From [Eubacterium] eligens ATCC 27750 (GTDB taxonomy: Bacteria; Bacillota; Clostridia; Lachnospirales; Lachnospiraceae), in NCBI RefSeq assembly GCF_000146185.1, contig NC_012780.1:186001-250000 (forward strand): a stretch of DNA of 64,000 nucleotides. Direction: 5' to 3'. Below the pieces are notes generated by a model. It was not told the DNA's origin and did no database searches. It saw nothing but the letters and a program-made list of their open reading frames with translations. Below are positions 25,983 through 34,701 of the stretch, piece by piece; position 1 is the first letter of the stretch, and every line of letters begins with the position of its first letter. The translations under genes were made by a program, and so were the position numbers.

Positions 25983-26993
25983 TTAGTTATTATCAGCTTT
26001 ATTAGAATTTTCTATTTCCGATAAAAATTCAATCCAATACAATACATGTTCTGGAATAATATTTTTTGGAATAACTTCATTAACTCCATTATATTCAGGA
26101 GCCGTTGCAAACTTATATATCTTATCCGGATTAACTGCAGTAATATTTTTGTACTTATCTGCATCTTCTACTATACCTTCTGTTGTCAGTAGATATACTT
26201 CATTTCCATCCTTTGCCAGATTTACATAATCAGAGGCTTTTAAATCCACTTTTCCCTTCTTTACCTGAATATATATATGTTTTCTTTTCTTTATTTTCTT
26301 GTCAGGGTCAACAAGAACACACTCATATTTAGCTGTTGCAATTTTATTGGTTGATGGAATACAAACATATCCCTTTTCAGCATAAAGCCACAGTGCCAGC
26401 AAATCTTCCACATCCGATGGACTCAATAACATATAAAAGTGTTTATCTAAACATAAATTAGGTTTTTCATATGTAAATTGTTCTTTTTCTGGGTCATGTA
26501 TTTTGTTATACAGCAACTGGCTATACTCTTTTACGCCATCTTTATTAATTCTTTGTAAAGTTGAGCCTTTTATGAACGCAGTTGCTATCGCTCCCGGCAC
26601 AGATTCTTCATCGGCTCTTGTTGATGCTTCATACCAATCTATATTTGTTAATTGGTTACCTGCATCCCTTTTTTCAGCAGCTTCACTATTAAAGATCCAT
26701 TTGCTTTCCTTTTTTACCCTTCCAAAATAATACTTTCCTTCTTTCCTAGAATGCATCCATATAATATCATTCTCTTTAACCTGCTCTTTTAATCTTTTAA
26801 CACTCGCATAACTTTTGTATACCTTATCCGCATATTTACAATAATCCTCAAAAGTTTTTATATTTTTTATGTTTTTTCTTTCACTTTCGGATAACTCTTT
26901 TAAACTCCATCCCATTGCAGCAACATTATTTTCTATACAATACTCTGCAATGCTATCTTCTCCTGTATTCACCTGCAATCTCCATACTTCCAT
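25983..26993 (-). CDS. PUA/EVE-like plus Mrr-like restriction protein
   Basis: 336 residues. The N-terminal 150 (MEVWRLQVNTGEDSIAEYCI...AAMGWS, later NDIIWMHSRKEGKYYFGRV) fit the EVE/PUA-like domains that read modified bases. The C-terminal half has a PD-(D/E)XK nuclease look: SPSDVEDLLALWLYAEKGY, then KYECVLVD and KHIYIQVKKGKVDL, giving the D...Q-V-K signature of Mrr-type enzymes. A type IV restriction enzyme, cutting modified DNA, is likely. It follows the WYL gene by about 20 bases in the XRE/ImmA/WYL operon. Confidence 0.7.
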   Translation of the reverse strand: MEVWRLQVNTGEDSIAEYCIENNVAAMGWSLKELSESERKNIKNIKTFEDYCKYADKVYKSYASVKRLKEQVKENDIIWMHSRKEGKYYFGRVKKESKWIFNSEAAEKRDAGNQLTNIDWYEASTRADEESVPGAIATAFIKGSTLQRINKDGVKEYSQLLYNKIHDPEKEQFTYEKPNLCLDKHFYMLLSPSDVEDLLALWLYAEKGYVCIPSTNKIATAKYECVLVDPDKKIKKRKHIYIQVKKGKVDLKASDYVNLAKDGNEVYLLTTEGIVEDADKYKNITAVNPDKIYKFATAPEYNGVNEVIPKNIIPEHVLYWIEFLSEIENSNKADNN

Positions 26994-27012
26994 AACTTAA
27001 TCCTCCTGTATT

Positions 27013-28050
27013 TTATTCATATCGTTTTAACGCATGTCTTAAGTCATCAACAACCTGTTCGACCAGATTCTCAGGGCTTACAATTCTAATATGTCTTGCG
27101 TATTGTGTTGCAAAACATCTCATAGCCATAAGATTAGCATGAACCGTTACAATTACCTCATCTTCTGAATAATCAGCAAATTTGATGTCTTTACCAAACC
27201 AGTCAAGAAGCTCTGATATAATGTAACGATATGCACGGAAACGAACTATCCCGCTATCACCTGAAAACATATATATATGATCCGCCATATGCTTTGACAG
27301 ATTCAGACCATTCTCCAAACCTTTAACTTTCTTCATTGGCTTTCTCTTAGTATCAAGAAGTTCAATATCTGTTATCCAGTCAATCCTGTAATTAGCATAG
27401 TTATCATATTTGTCATAATTACATATAAGATAATATCTTCCGTTTGTCGCAACCATCTGATATGGATTAATTATATATTCCCTTGGTGCACCTTCACTAT
27501 TACATCTGTTATGAAGCTTATAATCCATGTCATAATAGTTATAACGAAATTTTACCTGTTTTCCTTTGCTTATTGCTTCATCCAATATCTCTATATTGTA
27601 AAATAGCTGTTTGTTAACAAGCGGATTTTCCTGCAGATTACATATATGCTTCACGCTTGACTTAAAATAACAGTTTGACAGGCTTTCCAACTTCTCAATA
27701 AGTTCAGTACACTGTTTATAGGGAATTGACTTTGAAAAAAGCAGACTATCTATAAGAAGCCTCAACTCTGAATTACTAAATGTTCTTTCTATGTACCAGT
27801 CTGTATATATAGTTTCCTGCTCCCCATTCTTTTTGGTTCTTATCTGTTCTGTATATTCAATATCATATCCACATTCCAACAGATATGACAGATTTCTTCT
27901 TACGGCTTTCCTGTCTACTTCCATACCATATTCTTTTCTAAGAATATCAATAAAATCTTTTTGTTTCAGTCTGTGTTCAGCATCTGAATATTTGTTAAGA
28001 ATATCAAGTATATTAATAACCAGCAGTTTTTTTGACATTACCTCATACAT
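27013..28050 (-). CDS. WYL-domain transcriptional regulator
   Basis: 345 residues from ATG 28050 (AGGGGA before it). An N-terminal winged helix (LNKYSDAEHRLKQKDFIDIL...YGMEVDRKAVRRNL) is followed by a WYL domain (about 170-260; the central motif is YQMVATNGRYYLICNYDKYD, Tyr-Tyr in place of Trp-Tyr) and a C-terminal WCX part. WYL regulators sense nucleic-acid ligands or DNA damage and often control defence islands. It follows the ImmA/IrrE gene by 10 bases in the operon. Confidence 0.88.
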   Translation of the reverse strand: MYEVMSKKLLVINILDILNKYSDAEHRLKQKDFIDILRKEYGMEVDRKAVRRNLSYLLECGYDIEYTEQIRTKKNGEQETIYTDWYIERTFSNSELRLLIDSLLFSKSIPYKQCTELIEKLESLSNCYFKSSVKHICNLQENPLVNKQLFYNIEILDEAISKGKQVKFRYNYYDMDYKLHNRCNSEGAPREYIINPYQMVATNGRYYLICNYDKYDNYANYRIDWITDIELLDTKRKPMKKVKGLENGLNLSKHMADHIYMFSGDSGIVRFRAYRYIISELLDWFGKDIKFADYSEDEVIVTVHANLMAMRCFATQYARHIRIVSPENLVEQVVDDLRHALKRYE

Positions 28051-28060
28051 ATATCTTCCC

Positions 28061-28489
28061 CTACTCTTCAACCGCAATATTATAATCAAGTACCTGCTTA
28101 AGCAGATAATTGCTCATATTTAAGACTTTCATATTAAAATCACTTTCATTAAACAGCAGCGATACAGCAAAAAGATTAGCCTCATATTCAACATTTTTAA
28201 ATGCATTTTTACTTGTTACAGCAAAATTATTAATATCATCTGAATGAAGAAGTGCATGTCCTAATTCATGTGCACACAAAACCAGCTGGCTTTTATGCTC
28301 ATATCTTCCATTAATAATTATAATTGTTGGATAATTATCCGACCTTATCGTATATGCTTTCCTGTCTATCGGAAGCATTTTACTTACAACTACTCTTATT
28401 CCGTACTTTTCTGCTAATTCAAAAGGATTCCTTGTATTATAATTCTTCCTTAAATCTTCTGCCAGCTTCTTTATATCTTTAGCCTTCAT
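28061..28489 (-). CDS. ImmA/IrrE-family metallopeptidase
   Basis: 142 residues; the zinc motif HELGHALLH is complete near residue 70, with the third ligand Glu likely in YEANLFAVSLL. Such proteases cut XRE-type repressors to release gene expression (ImmA cuts ImmR in ICEBs1, IrrE cuts DdrO in Deinococcus). The XRE gene lies directly upstream (8 bases), the standard arrangement of substrate and protease. Confidence 0.92.
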   Translation of the reverse strand: MKAKDIKKLAEDLRKNYNTRNPFELAEKYGIRVVVSKMLPIDRKAYTIRSDNYPTIIIINGRYEHKSQLVLCAHELGHALLHSDDINNFAVTSKNAFKNVEYEANLFAVSLLFNESDFNMKVLNMSNYLLKQVLDYNIAVEE

Positions 28490-28497
28490 GTTGTCAC

Positions 28498-28905
28498 CTA
28501 CCTGTACTTATAGCTCACAAGCTGTAACTGTTGTAAGATTTCATTTGCGAATGCAACCATTGTTTCATCGTCCATCTTGGATGGATCATATCCTCCATAT
28601 GCAGCAACTGTCGGAAGCTTAAGCAAAAATTCCATTGCTTCCTTCGGATCTTCAAATGTTCCTGGAAGCTTGTTCGTATCATCACTTTTGTCGTGAGACA
28701 TTTCTGGTACATTACCCATCATCTCTGCTGGTGTGGTTCCAAGAACATTACACATTTTTTCAAATGTTGAAACGGGAATTTTAACGATGCTTGAATCCTC
28801 ATATCTGTAAACTGTGGATACTGACACACCTAATTCCTTTGCCATATATTCTGCAGATATTTTCTGTTCTTTCCTTTTTGCTTTTAATCTCTGCCCTAAT
28901 TCCAT
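28498..28905 (-). CDS. XRE-family repressor
   Basis: 135 residues. The N-terminal helix-turn-helix (LKAKRKEQKISAEYMAKELG, VSVSTVYRYEDSS) is clear; the C-terminal 60 residues (DPKEAMEFLLKLPTVAAYGG) are a probable dimerisation and protease-target region. It opens the operon XRE-ImmA-WYL-Mrr and is divergent from the FtsZ paralogue. Four dyad sites in between are its probable operators. Confidence 0.9.
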   Translation of the reverse strand: MELGQRLKAKRKEQKISAEYMAKELGVSVSTVYRYEDSSIVKIPVSTFEKMCNVLGTTPAEMMGNVPEMSHDKSDDTNKLPGTFEDPKEAMEFLLKLPTVAAYGGYDPSKMDDETMVAFANEILQQLQLVSYKYR

Positions 28906-28961
28906 ATCTAATCAATCTCCTGAATACTCTATTTATATGTTAATTTTATTCTACTCTTTTT

Positions 28962-29058
28962 TTGCATTTACGCAAGTGACTTTTTGCATATTTGCAATTT
29001 TATATTGACATACTAGCATTAATGCATTATATTTCTTTTATAATTCGCATTTATGCAA
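28962..29058. promoter_or_regulatory. Four dyad operator sites between XRE and the FtsZ paralogue
   Basis: TTGCATTTACGCAA (28962-28975), TTGCATATTTGCAA (28984-28997), TAGCATTAATGCAT (29014-29027) and TCGCATTTATGCAA (29045-29058) share a GC-ATWW-GC dyad. The third fills the spacer of the FtsZ promoter and the fourth covers the start of its transcript; the first two lie toward the XRE gene. XRE repressor binding is the simplest reading. Confidence 0.7.
29005..29033 (+). promoter_or_regulatory. Sigma-A promoter of the FtsZ paralogue
   Basis: TTGACA (29005-29010), 17-base spacer, TATATT (29028-29033). A near-consensus promoter, with an operator-like dyad inside its spacer, fitting a strong but repressed gene. 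Confidence 0.75.
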
Positions 29059-29075
29059 ATATAAGGAGGGTAAAA

Positions 29076-30197
29076 ATGCTTGAAATAATGGATACAGATT
29101 ATCAATCATCAAATATGCCAAACATAAAAGTAATTGGCGTCGGAGGCTGCGGTAATAATGCAATTAACAGACTTGCACACCAGACTCCTTATCCTATTCA
29201 ATTCGTTGCTATTAATACAGATCAGATGGTACTTGATAAATCAGAGGCTGACACATGCATTACTATTGGAAAAAAGCTGACTGGCGGATTTGGTGCTGGT
29301 GGGAATCCAGAAATTGCCTATGCAGCTGCTGAAGAAAGTGCTGACGAAATTAAAGAAATTATAAACGATGCAAATATGGTAATTCTTACTGCCGGTATGG
29401 GAGGAGGTACAGGTACTGGAGCACTGCCATACATTGCTAAGATGTGCAAGGACCTAGGAATTCTTACGGTAGCAGTCGTTACTACACCTTTCAGCTTTGA
29501 GAATCCTAACCGCTCTGATGTGGCCCGTGCAGGAATACAGAATCTTGAAAAGTGTGTTGATACCTTGCTCGTAATATCAAATGATAAACTGCTTACATCT
29601 AATGAGAAAATTGTAACTATGTCATCTGCATTTACTCTTGCAGATTCTGTATTAAAGAACTCAATTGACACTATTACCAATATTGTGTTTAACTGCGGTA
29701 CTGTAAATCTTGACTTTAATGATTTAAAAACTGTTCTCGGAGACAAAGGGTACGGACACTTAGGAATAGGATATGCTGATGAGAATACCTCTATTACTGA
29801 TGCTGTCAAACAGGCTGTTAATTCACCTTTACTTAACACTAATCTTTCAGGTGCAAAGTATGTTATGATAAATTCATCTGGAGATGTTAATCTTATCGAA
29901 CTTAATAATGCTATCCAGTATATTCAGGAAATTGTCGGAACGGAAGCTAAAATCATGTGGGGTACCGTTTCTTCTAAAGAACAACTTGAGGATAATAAAA
30001 ATTCCCTTATAACCATTATTGCAACTGGACTTAATGATTCCAGTGGCACTAATAAAACTAGTCCTACCAACCTGCCTATGAAAAATACTTATAATACCGT
30101 TAAAGTCTCTGACATAAATAATCTTTTAGCTAAGTCAGAAAAGAAAGAAAATGAACTTGTCATTCCTACTTTTCTGCAGTCAAGAATGAAAAAATAG
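29076..30197 (+). CDS. FtsZ paralogue (tubulin-like GTPase)
   Basis: 373 residues from the ATG at 29076 behind AAGGAGGG; the longer upstream frame overlaps the promoter. GTPase marks are present: VIGVGGCGNNAINRL, GMGGGTGTGALP (tubulin signature), and NLDFNDLKTVLGDKGYGHLG (T7 region). The C-terminus after about residue 315 is a Ser/Thr/Asn-rich linker, then IPTFLQSRMKK, like the tail that binds FtsA/SepF. It differs from the usual clostridial FtsZ in many core positions and is not beside division genes. Linked by shared operators to the XRE operon, it may alter or arrest cell division on induction. Whether this genome has a second, regular ftsZ cannot be seen here. Confidence 0.85.
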   Translation: MLEIMDTDYQSSNMPNIKVIGVGGCGNNAINRLAHQTPYPIQFVAINTDQMVLDKSEADTCITIGKKLTGGFGAGGNPEIAYAAAEESADEIKEIINDANMVILTAGMGGGTGTGALPYIAKMCKDLGILTVAVVTTPFSFENPNRSDVARAGIQNLEKCVDTLLVISNDKLLTSNEKIVTMSSAFTLADSVLKNSIDTITNIVFNCGTVNLDFNDLKTVLGDKGYGHLGIGYADENTSITDAVKQAVNSPLLNTNLSGAKYVMINSSGDVNLIELNNAIQYIQEIVGTEAKIMWGTVSSKEQLEDNKNSLITIIATGLNDSSGTNKTSPTNLPMKNTYNTVKVSDINNLLAKSEKKENELVIPTFLQSRMKK

Positions 30198-30214
30198 GGG
30201 GTTCCCCTATTTTT
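30189..30214. terminator. Bidirectional terminator
   Basis: AAAAATAGGGG and CCCCTATTTTT with a three-base loop, including the FtsZ-paralogue stop codon; A and T runs on both sides suit the convergent helicase gene too. Confidence 0.85.
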
Positions 30215-30238
30215 CCATTCTCTAACCTGCTTTAATTT

Positions 30239-32344
30239 TCAACATCTCCCCAGCTCTGCCCGAAACATCAGTCTTCTTGTTCCCCTGATATTCTCAAACT
30301 GGATTTCATATGTCTGTGTAACCTTATCTACCTTAACAATCTCGCCAGTTCCAAATACCTTATGTCTGACTTTATCTCCAACCTCAAATACGGCCTTTGG
30401 CAGCATCTGCTCAGTCACACCTCTGATTAATACTCTGCTGTTGTTGATACAGTCAAGAAGATTAGTATCAATGTCACTTAAAAATGCTGATGGTCTTGCA
30501 GCGAAACGGCCATCTTTCTTTCTATAAGTGCTGAGGTAAAGCATATTCTTAGCCCTCGTCATTGCAACATACAACAATCTTCTTTCCTCTTCATATTCGT
30601 CTTCATTACGAAGCCTGCTGCTTGGAAACTGTCCTTCAACGAGTCCTGGAACAAATACTGTATCAAACTCAAGTCCTTTTGCTGTATGAATTGTCATTAC
30701 TTTTACAACATTATACTCTCCGTCCTCATCTTGCGCTGAAAATAATGCAAAATGGCTTAACAGATCAGCCAGCTCAACCTTTTCCTGATTATCTTCCTCC
30801 AGTGCCGTAATAGTCCTGATAAGCTCTGACACATTATCAAGTCTGGTCTGGTCGATGTCCTGCTCCAACGCCTTACGATATCCCATATCAAGACATTTGT
30901 TTACTATATCAGTACAGGTATAAGTAACATATGTATCATGCAATTCACTGATTGCATTGTAATATTCTATAACATTTTTCTGTGTTATATCGCCATCTTC
31001 AATCTGCTTTCCAAGTGCCTTGAAAAGACTGCAGTTGTTCTGTGCTGCTGCATTTTTAAGCTTCTCAACAGACTTCTTACCAAAGCCCCTTCTCGGTCTG
31101 GATATAGTATACAGCAAATCCATGTCCGTAAGACTGTACACCATTCTCATGTATGAAAGCACCGTTCTTATCTCTTCGCTTTCATAGAATTTCGCACCGC
31201 TTAGTATCTTGTAAGGAACTTTTCTTTTTATAAATGCTTCCTCTAACGACCTTGTCTGTGAAGCAGCCCGCACCAATATAGTATGGTCGCTGTACTTCAT
31301 ATTCTTAGCGACATTATCAAGAATAGTATCAGCTATCCACAAAGACTCTTTCTCCTCCGTGTCAGCTGCATTGAATACCGGCTTATTGCCATCTGGTCTG
31401 TTAGAAATCATCTGCTTTTCAAGCCTGTTCTGATTAGCAGAGATAAGGGATTTCGCTGCATTTACAATCTGAGGAGTACTCCTGAAATTCTCAGTAAGTG
31501 AATAATCCTGCAGATTTTCATGTGTTTTGTCAAAATTAATCATGTATTCAGGGTCAGAACCACGCCATGTATATATATTCTGGTCGTCGTCACCTACCAC
31601 GAACAGATTCTGATACAAACCGCTTAGAATGTGAAGCAGCATATCCTGTTTCATATTGACATCCTGATACTCGTCGCACAGTACATACTGGCATTTTTCC
31701 TGCCAGCGAATCCGCACATCTTCATTCCTGTTTAAAATATATAAAGTGAAATTAATAAGGTCTTCAAAGTCCAGAGCATAATTGTCACACTGTCTCTTAA
31801 GATAATTATAGAAAACCTTTTTATCCACGTTTTTCTCGCTGGAAGCCCTTCTTTTAAGCTCTGTCTTATCAACGCCTGCCATAAGCTCAACATAGGACAT
31901 ATCCTGCTTGGTTATGTCTATATCACTCATTATCTTCTTCGCAGTATTGTCCTTGAGCGATATTCCCATATCCTCTGCCACGTCCTTAATCATCTCCAGC
32001 TCTGCCTTCTTATCAAGAATCGTGAATGTCTTGGGAAATGTCAGCCTGTGAATCTCCTCTTTAAGAAACATGTTACAATATCCGTGAAATGTTCCCGTAA
32101 AACAGTTGGCATTATCACCAACAATATTCCTTAACCTGTGCTTCATCTGCGAAGCTGCCTTGTTTGTAAATGTAAGCGCCACAATAGATGATGGCTCAAC
32201 GAACAGTTCTGTTATAAGATATGCTATTCTATATGTAAGTACAAATGTTTTTCCCGAACCTGGAACTGACGCAACCCTTATGTTGCCTTCTGTCTGTGTT
32301 ATTGCCTCTGTCTGTTCCTTCGTTGCTCTTTCTGGTATGTTCAT
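30239..32344 (-). CDS. UvrD/PcrA/Rep-type DNA helicase (SF1)
   Basis: 701 residues from ATG 32344 (AAAGAGG before it); a longer frame to 32401 would overlap the small gene upstream. Helicase motifs in order: Walker A VASVPGSGKT (I), LTFTNKAA (Ia), FTGTFHGY, DEYQDVN (II), DDDQNIYTWRG (III), LTENFRS (IV), IHTAKGLEFDTVFVPGL (V), YVAMTRAKN (VI). The C-terminal tail has a PcrA-like tudor segment (FEVGDKVRHKVFGTGEIVKV). A 191-base copy of its 5' end is found at 6360-6550. Confidence 0.92.
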   Translation of the reverse strand: MNIPERATKEQTEAITQTEGNIRVASVPGSGKTFVLTYRIAYLITELFVEPSSIVALTFTNKAASQMKHRLRNIVGDNANCFTGTFHGYCNMFLKEEIHRLTFPKTFTILDKKAELEMIKDVAEDMGISLKDNTAKKIMSDIDITKQDMSYVELMAGVDKTELKRRASSEKNVDKKVFYNYLKRQCDNYALDFEDLINFTLYILNRNEDVRIRWQEKCQYVLCDEYQDVNMKQDMLLHILSGLYQNLFVVGDDDQNIYTWRGSDPEYMINFDKTHENLQDYSLTENFRSTPQIVNAAKSLISANQNRLEKQMISNRPDGNKPVFNAADTEEKESLWIADTILDNVAKNMKYSDHTILVRAASQTRSLEEAFIKRKVPYKILSGAKFYESEEIRTVLSYMRMVYSLTDMDLLYTISRPRRGFGKKSVEKLKNAAAQNNCSLFKALGKQIEDGDITQKNVIEYYNAISELHDTYVTYTCTDIVNKCLDMGYRKALEQDIDQTRLDNVSELIRTITALEEDNQEKVELADLLSHFALFSAQDEDGEYNVVKVMTIHTAKGLEFDTVFVPGLVEGQFPSSRLRNEDEYEEERRLLYVAMTRAKNMLYLSTYRKKDGRFAARPSAFLSDIDTNLLDCINNSRVLIRGVTEQMLPKAVFEVGDKVRHKVFGTGEIVKVDKVTQTYEIQFENIRGTRRLMFRAELGRC

Positions 32345-32366
32345 AGTCCTCTTTACCTGTAAATAT

Positions 32367-32585
32367 TTAGTATACCTTTGGTATCTCTCCATCAATTCCA
32401 TACATTTGTTTAAATGTATCTATATCCCCAGTCTGCTTAATCAGCATTATCTCCTCTATCTTACCGGTATGGATATCCTGAAATCCTGCAACCTGCTCAC
32501 CTGTGCATACGCTTGTTTTCAGTACCGGTTTCTTATTCATTTTATCATAGGATTGTGTGTGTTTCTTTTTAAATATGCTCATCAT
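32367..32585 (-). CDS. Small conserved protein of unknown function
   Basis: 72 residues behind TTTGGAG. The pattern EQVAGFQDIHTGKIEEIMLI with YGIDGEIPKVY is one I recognise from short proteins in related gut Firmicutes, without known function. It lies 22 bases upstream of the helicase gene and likely shares its transcript. Confidence 0.6.
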   Translation of the reverse strand: MMSIFKKKHTQSYDKMNKKPVLKTSVCTGEQVAGFQDIHTGKIEEIMLIKQTGDIDTFKQMYGIDGEIPKVY

Positions 32586-32674
32586 TTACAACTCCAAAGC
32601 CTGCCTGCTTGTATTGTGCTGCTTTCATCATTTTATCTATTAGCTTTCTTGCTCCAGTTCTAGATTTATAATCA

Positions 32675-33220
32675 TTATATAAATTTTGCGACAGCATCAA
32701 GCTCTTTTCTCTTAGGTCTTTCAGGTGGCTCTTGTCCCCTGTGGCCGACAGCAATAACAGACACAACATTTTCACTGTCTGGAATATTAAGCAATTCTCT
32801 TAACGCCTCACCATCTCTAATGCCCATTACCAGAGTATCAAGCCCCAGTTCAGCAGCTTTAAGAAGCAGATTATCATTCTGCAGACCAAGGTCATAATAG
32901 CCCCAGCCGTCACCAGCCTCATTAACCGGACTGCCTGTATTCTTATCAAAGCCGACCATTCCCTTTACAAATGTTGTGACTATATATGCGCCTGCTCCTT
33001 CCGAATTAGCCTGATTAAATTCCGGAAGACATTTTTCTCTAAGTTCTTTCACCGCATTTTCAGATAATACACAGTAATATCTTGATGTCTGCAGATTCTT
33101 CCATGAAGGTGCATATGACGCAGCCTTAATAAGTTCCTCAAGCTGTTCCTTAGTAACCTTTCTCTCTGGATTATAATTTCTTATGCTTCTTCTTTTCTCC
33201 ATTACTGCCTGTAATTCCAT
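32675..33220 (-). CDS. Nitroreductase-family protein
   Basis: 181 residues. Family marks: EKRRSIRNYNPERKVTKEQL (FMN-binding Arg cluster), AASYAPSWKNLQTSRYYCV, and the C-terminal VVSVIAVGHRGQEPPERPKR. An FMN oxidoreductase of unknown substrate; distinct from the one at 22435. Confidence 0.9.
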   Translation of the reverse strand: MELQAVMEKRRSIRNYNPERKVTKEQLEELIKAASYAPSWKNLQTSRYYCVLSENAVKELREKCLPEFNQANSEGAGAYIVTTFVKGMVGFDKNTGSPVNEAGDGWGYYDLGLQNDNLLLKAAELGLDTLVMGIRDGEALRELLNIPDSENVVSVIAVGHRGQEPPERPKRKELDAVAKFI

Positions 33221-33305
33221 ATGTATACCTCTTTTCTATGATTATAGTTACTAATGTTTCCGCTCAATCTACACATCATTATCTGCTTATCATAAAATGC
33301 CTCCT

Positions 33306-33842
33306 CTAAGTAAGTTCATATCCCTTTAACTGCTTTCTGTATGTTCTATACTCCGGACAGTATTTTTCAACCTCCGCCCAGAATTCTGCCGAATGATTCA
33401 TATGCCTTCTGTGCGAAAGCTCATGCACGATTACATAATCCATCAGCTCCTGCGGCATATAATACAACTGGTAGTTGAAATTCACATTGCCTTTAGAACT
33501 ACAGCTTCCCCACCTTGTTTTCTGGTTACGGATAGTTATTCTTCCAACGCTCACATTCATTATATCACAGTAATACTGTACTCTCTTTTCAAATGTATCC
33601 TTTATATTATCAAGTTCCTGATTCGACAGACATTCAATACCCGGCGCACCTGTACCGTGTCTGTTATCTGATTTCTGTCTGACAAAATCCAGTTTCTTCC
33701 TGATCCATTCATCATGTTCTTCTATAAATCGGTTAATCGCTGCTGATGACATTCGCAATGGAGTTCTTACTATCACTTTCCCATCTGCGTGAACCTCTAT
33801 TCCTATTGTTCTTCTTCTGGATTTTATTACCTGTATGTTCAT
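33306..33842 (-). CDS. M48-like metallopeptidase (YgjP/DUF45 family)
   Basis: 178 residues. The zinc-binding motif HELSHRRHMNHSAEFW is complete (HExxH plus a third ligand His). The upstream segment IRNQKTRWGSCSSKGNVNFN is diagnostic of the YgjP family. Soluble, without a signal peptide. Substrate unknown. Confidence 0.9.
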   Translation of the reverse strand: MNIQVIKSRRRTIGIEVHADGKVIVRTPLRMSSAAINRFIEEHDEWIRKKLDFVRQKSDNRHGTGAPGIECLSNQELDNIKDTFEKRVQYYCDIMNVSVGRITIRNQKTRWGSCSSKGNVNFNYQLYYMPQELMDYVIVHELSHRRHMNHSAEFWAEVEKYCPEYRTYRKQLKGYELT

Positions 33843-33862
33843 GATTCTACCTTGTAAATGCT

Positions 33863-34075
33863 TTATCTTCCCACAACCTTCTTAAGATATTCATTTTTCA
33901 GCTTATTCTGCTCTTCAAGCCTCTTATTTTCATCTTTTAAATGCTGTATATATTCCCGTGTCAGTTTAACACCTCCACGAACCGCTATGTCTTCATGCTT
34001 TTCCATCTCATCAAGCCACTGGAATAATGACTTTTCCCTGATTTCGTTATATGTGTTATCTTCTCTGTTAAACAT
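33863..34075 (-). CDS. Small coiled-coil protein
   Basis: 70 residues from ATG 34075 behind GGAGGCGG; the gene overlaps the YbaK-like gene by 8 bases and is likely coupled to it. The last 30 residues (YIQHLKDENKRLEEQNKLKN) form a coiled coil. Function unknown. Confidence 0.65.
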   Translation of the reverse strand: MFNREDNTYNEIREKSLFQWLDEMEKHEDIAVRGGVKLTREYIQHLKDENKRLEEQNKLKNEYLKKVVGR

Positions 34076-34544
34076 TTTCCGCCTCCTTGCACACATCAAC
34101 CCAGCCCTTAGCCTGTGAAGCGTCTTCTAACTCAGCAATTGTAAGTTTCACCGCAGAATGGTCGTCACCTGCTGCCGGATACACAATATCGAACTGTTTA
34201 AGGCTTTCATCAAGATATACATCAATGCCCTCATTAATGCCAAATGGACAGACTCCACCGGGAGCGTGTCCGATTATATTCTCAACCTCTTCAAATGGTA
34301 TCATCTTTGCTTTTACATGAAATGTGTCTTTATATTTTCTGTTATCTATCTTCGCAGTTCCTTCTGTGATTATCAATACTGCCTTGTCGCCCTGAAGAAA
34401 AGACATTGTCTTGGCTATCCTTCCTGGCTCGACTCCAAGTGCCTCCGCTGCCATTGCAACCGTGGCTGTTGATTCACCAAGCTGTATTACATGCTCTCTG
34501 TATCCTGCTTTCTCCAGATATCCAAGTGCTTTTTCTAATGACAT
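34068..34544 (-). CDS. YbaK/ProX-type aminoacyl-tRNA deacylase family protein
   Basis: 158 residues from ATG 34544. Family marks: TVAMAAEALGVEPGRIAKTM, and GHAPGGVCPFGINEGIDVYLD, the conserved substrate pocket. Relatives remove wrongly attached amino acids from tRNA in trans. The substrate (Cys, Pro or Ala charge) cannot be told. Confidence 0.88.
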   Translation of the reverse strand: MSLEKALGYLEKAGYREHVIQLGESTATVAMAAEALGVEPGRIAKTMSFLQGDKAVLIITEGTAKIDNRKYKDTFHVKAKMIPFEEVENIIGHAPGGVCPFGINEGIDVYLDESLKQFDIVYPAAGDDHSAVKLTIAELEDASQAKGWVDVCKEAENV

Positions 34545-34660
34545 ATAAACCCTGCCTTCTTTCCACATATTTTTAAACAGTTTCTATAATACCACACACG
34601 CGGCTTCCAATGGCATATATTCTTAAAATTTCATATTTAGCAATTGCTGATTAAATAAAA

Positions 34661-34693
34661 ATCCCGCGACAGTCATACAACCGTCACGGGATT
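34661..34693 (-). terminator. Terminator after the 40-residue gene
   Basis: ATCCCGTGACGGT pairs with ACTGTCGCGGGAT (one mismatch) on the minus strand, then TTTTTATTT. Confidence 0.8.
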
Positions 34694-34701
34694 AAAATCA
34701 T

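Noticed and set aside
28992..29075. Longer N-terminus for the FtsZ paralogue
   Set aside because: The extra frame crosses its promoter and operators; a perfect ribosome site precedes the ATG at 29076.
32569..32697. 43-codon frame between nitroreductase and the small protein (MLSQNLYNDYKSRTG)
   Set aside because: It overlaps the nitroreductase end in another frame and has no ribosome site; the residues look protein-like, but support is too weak.
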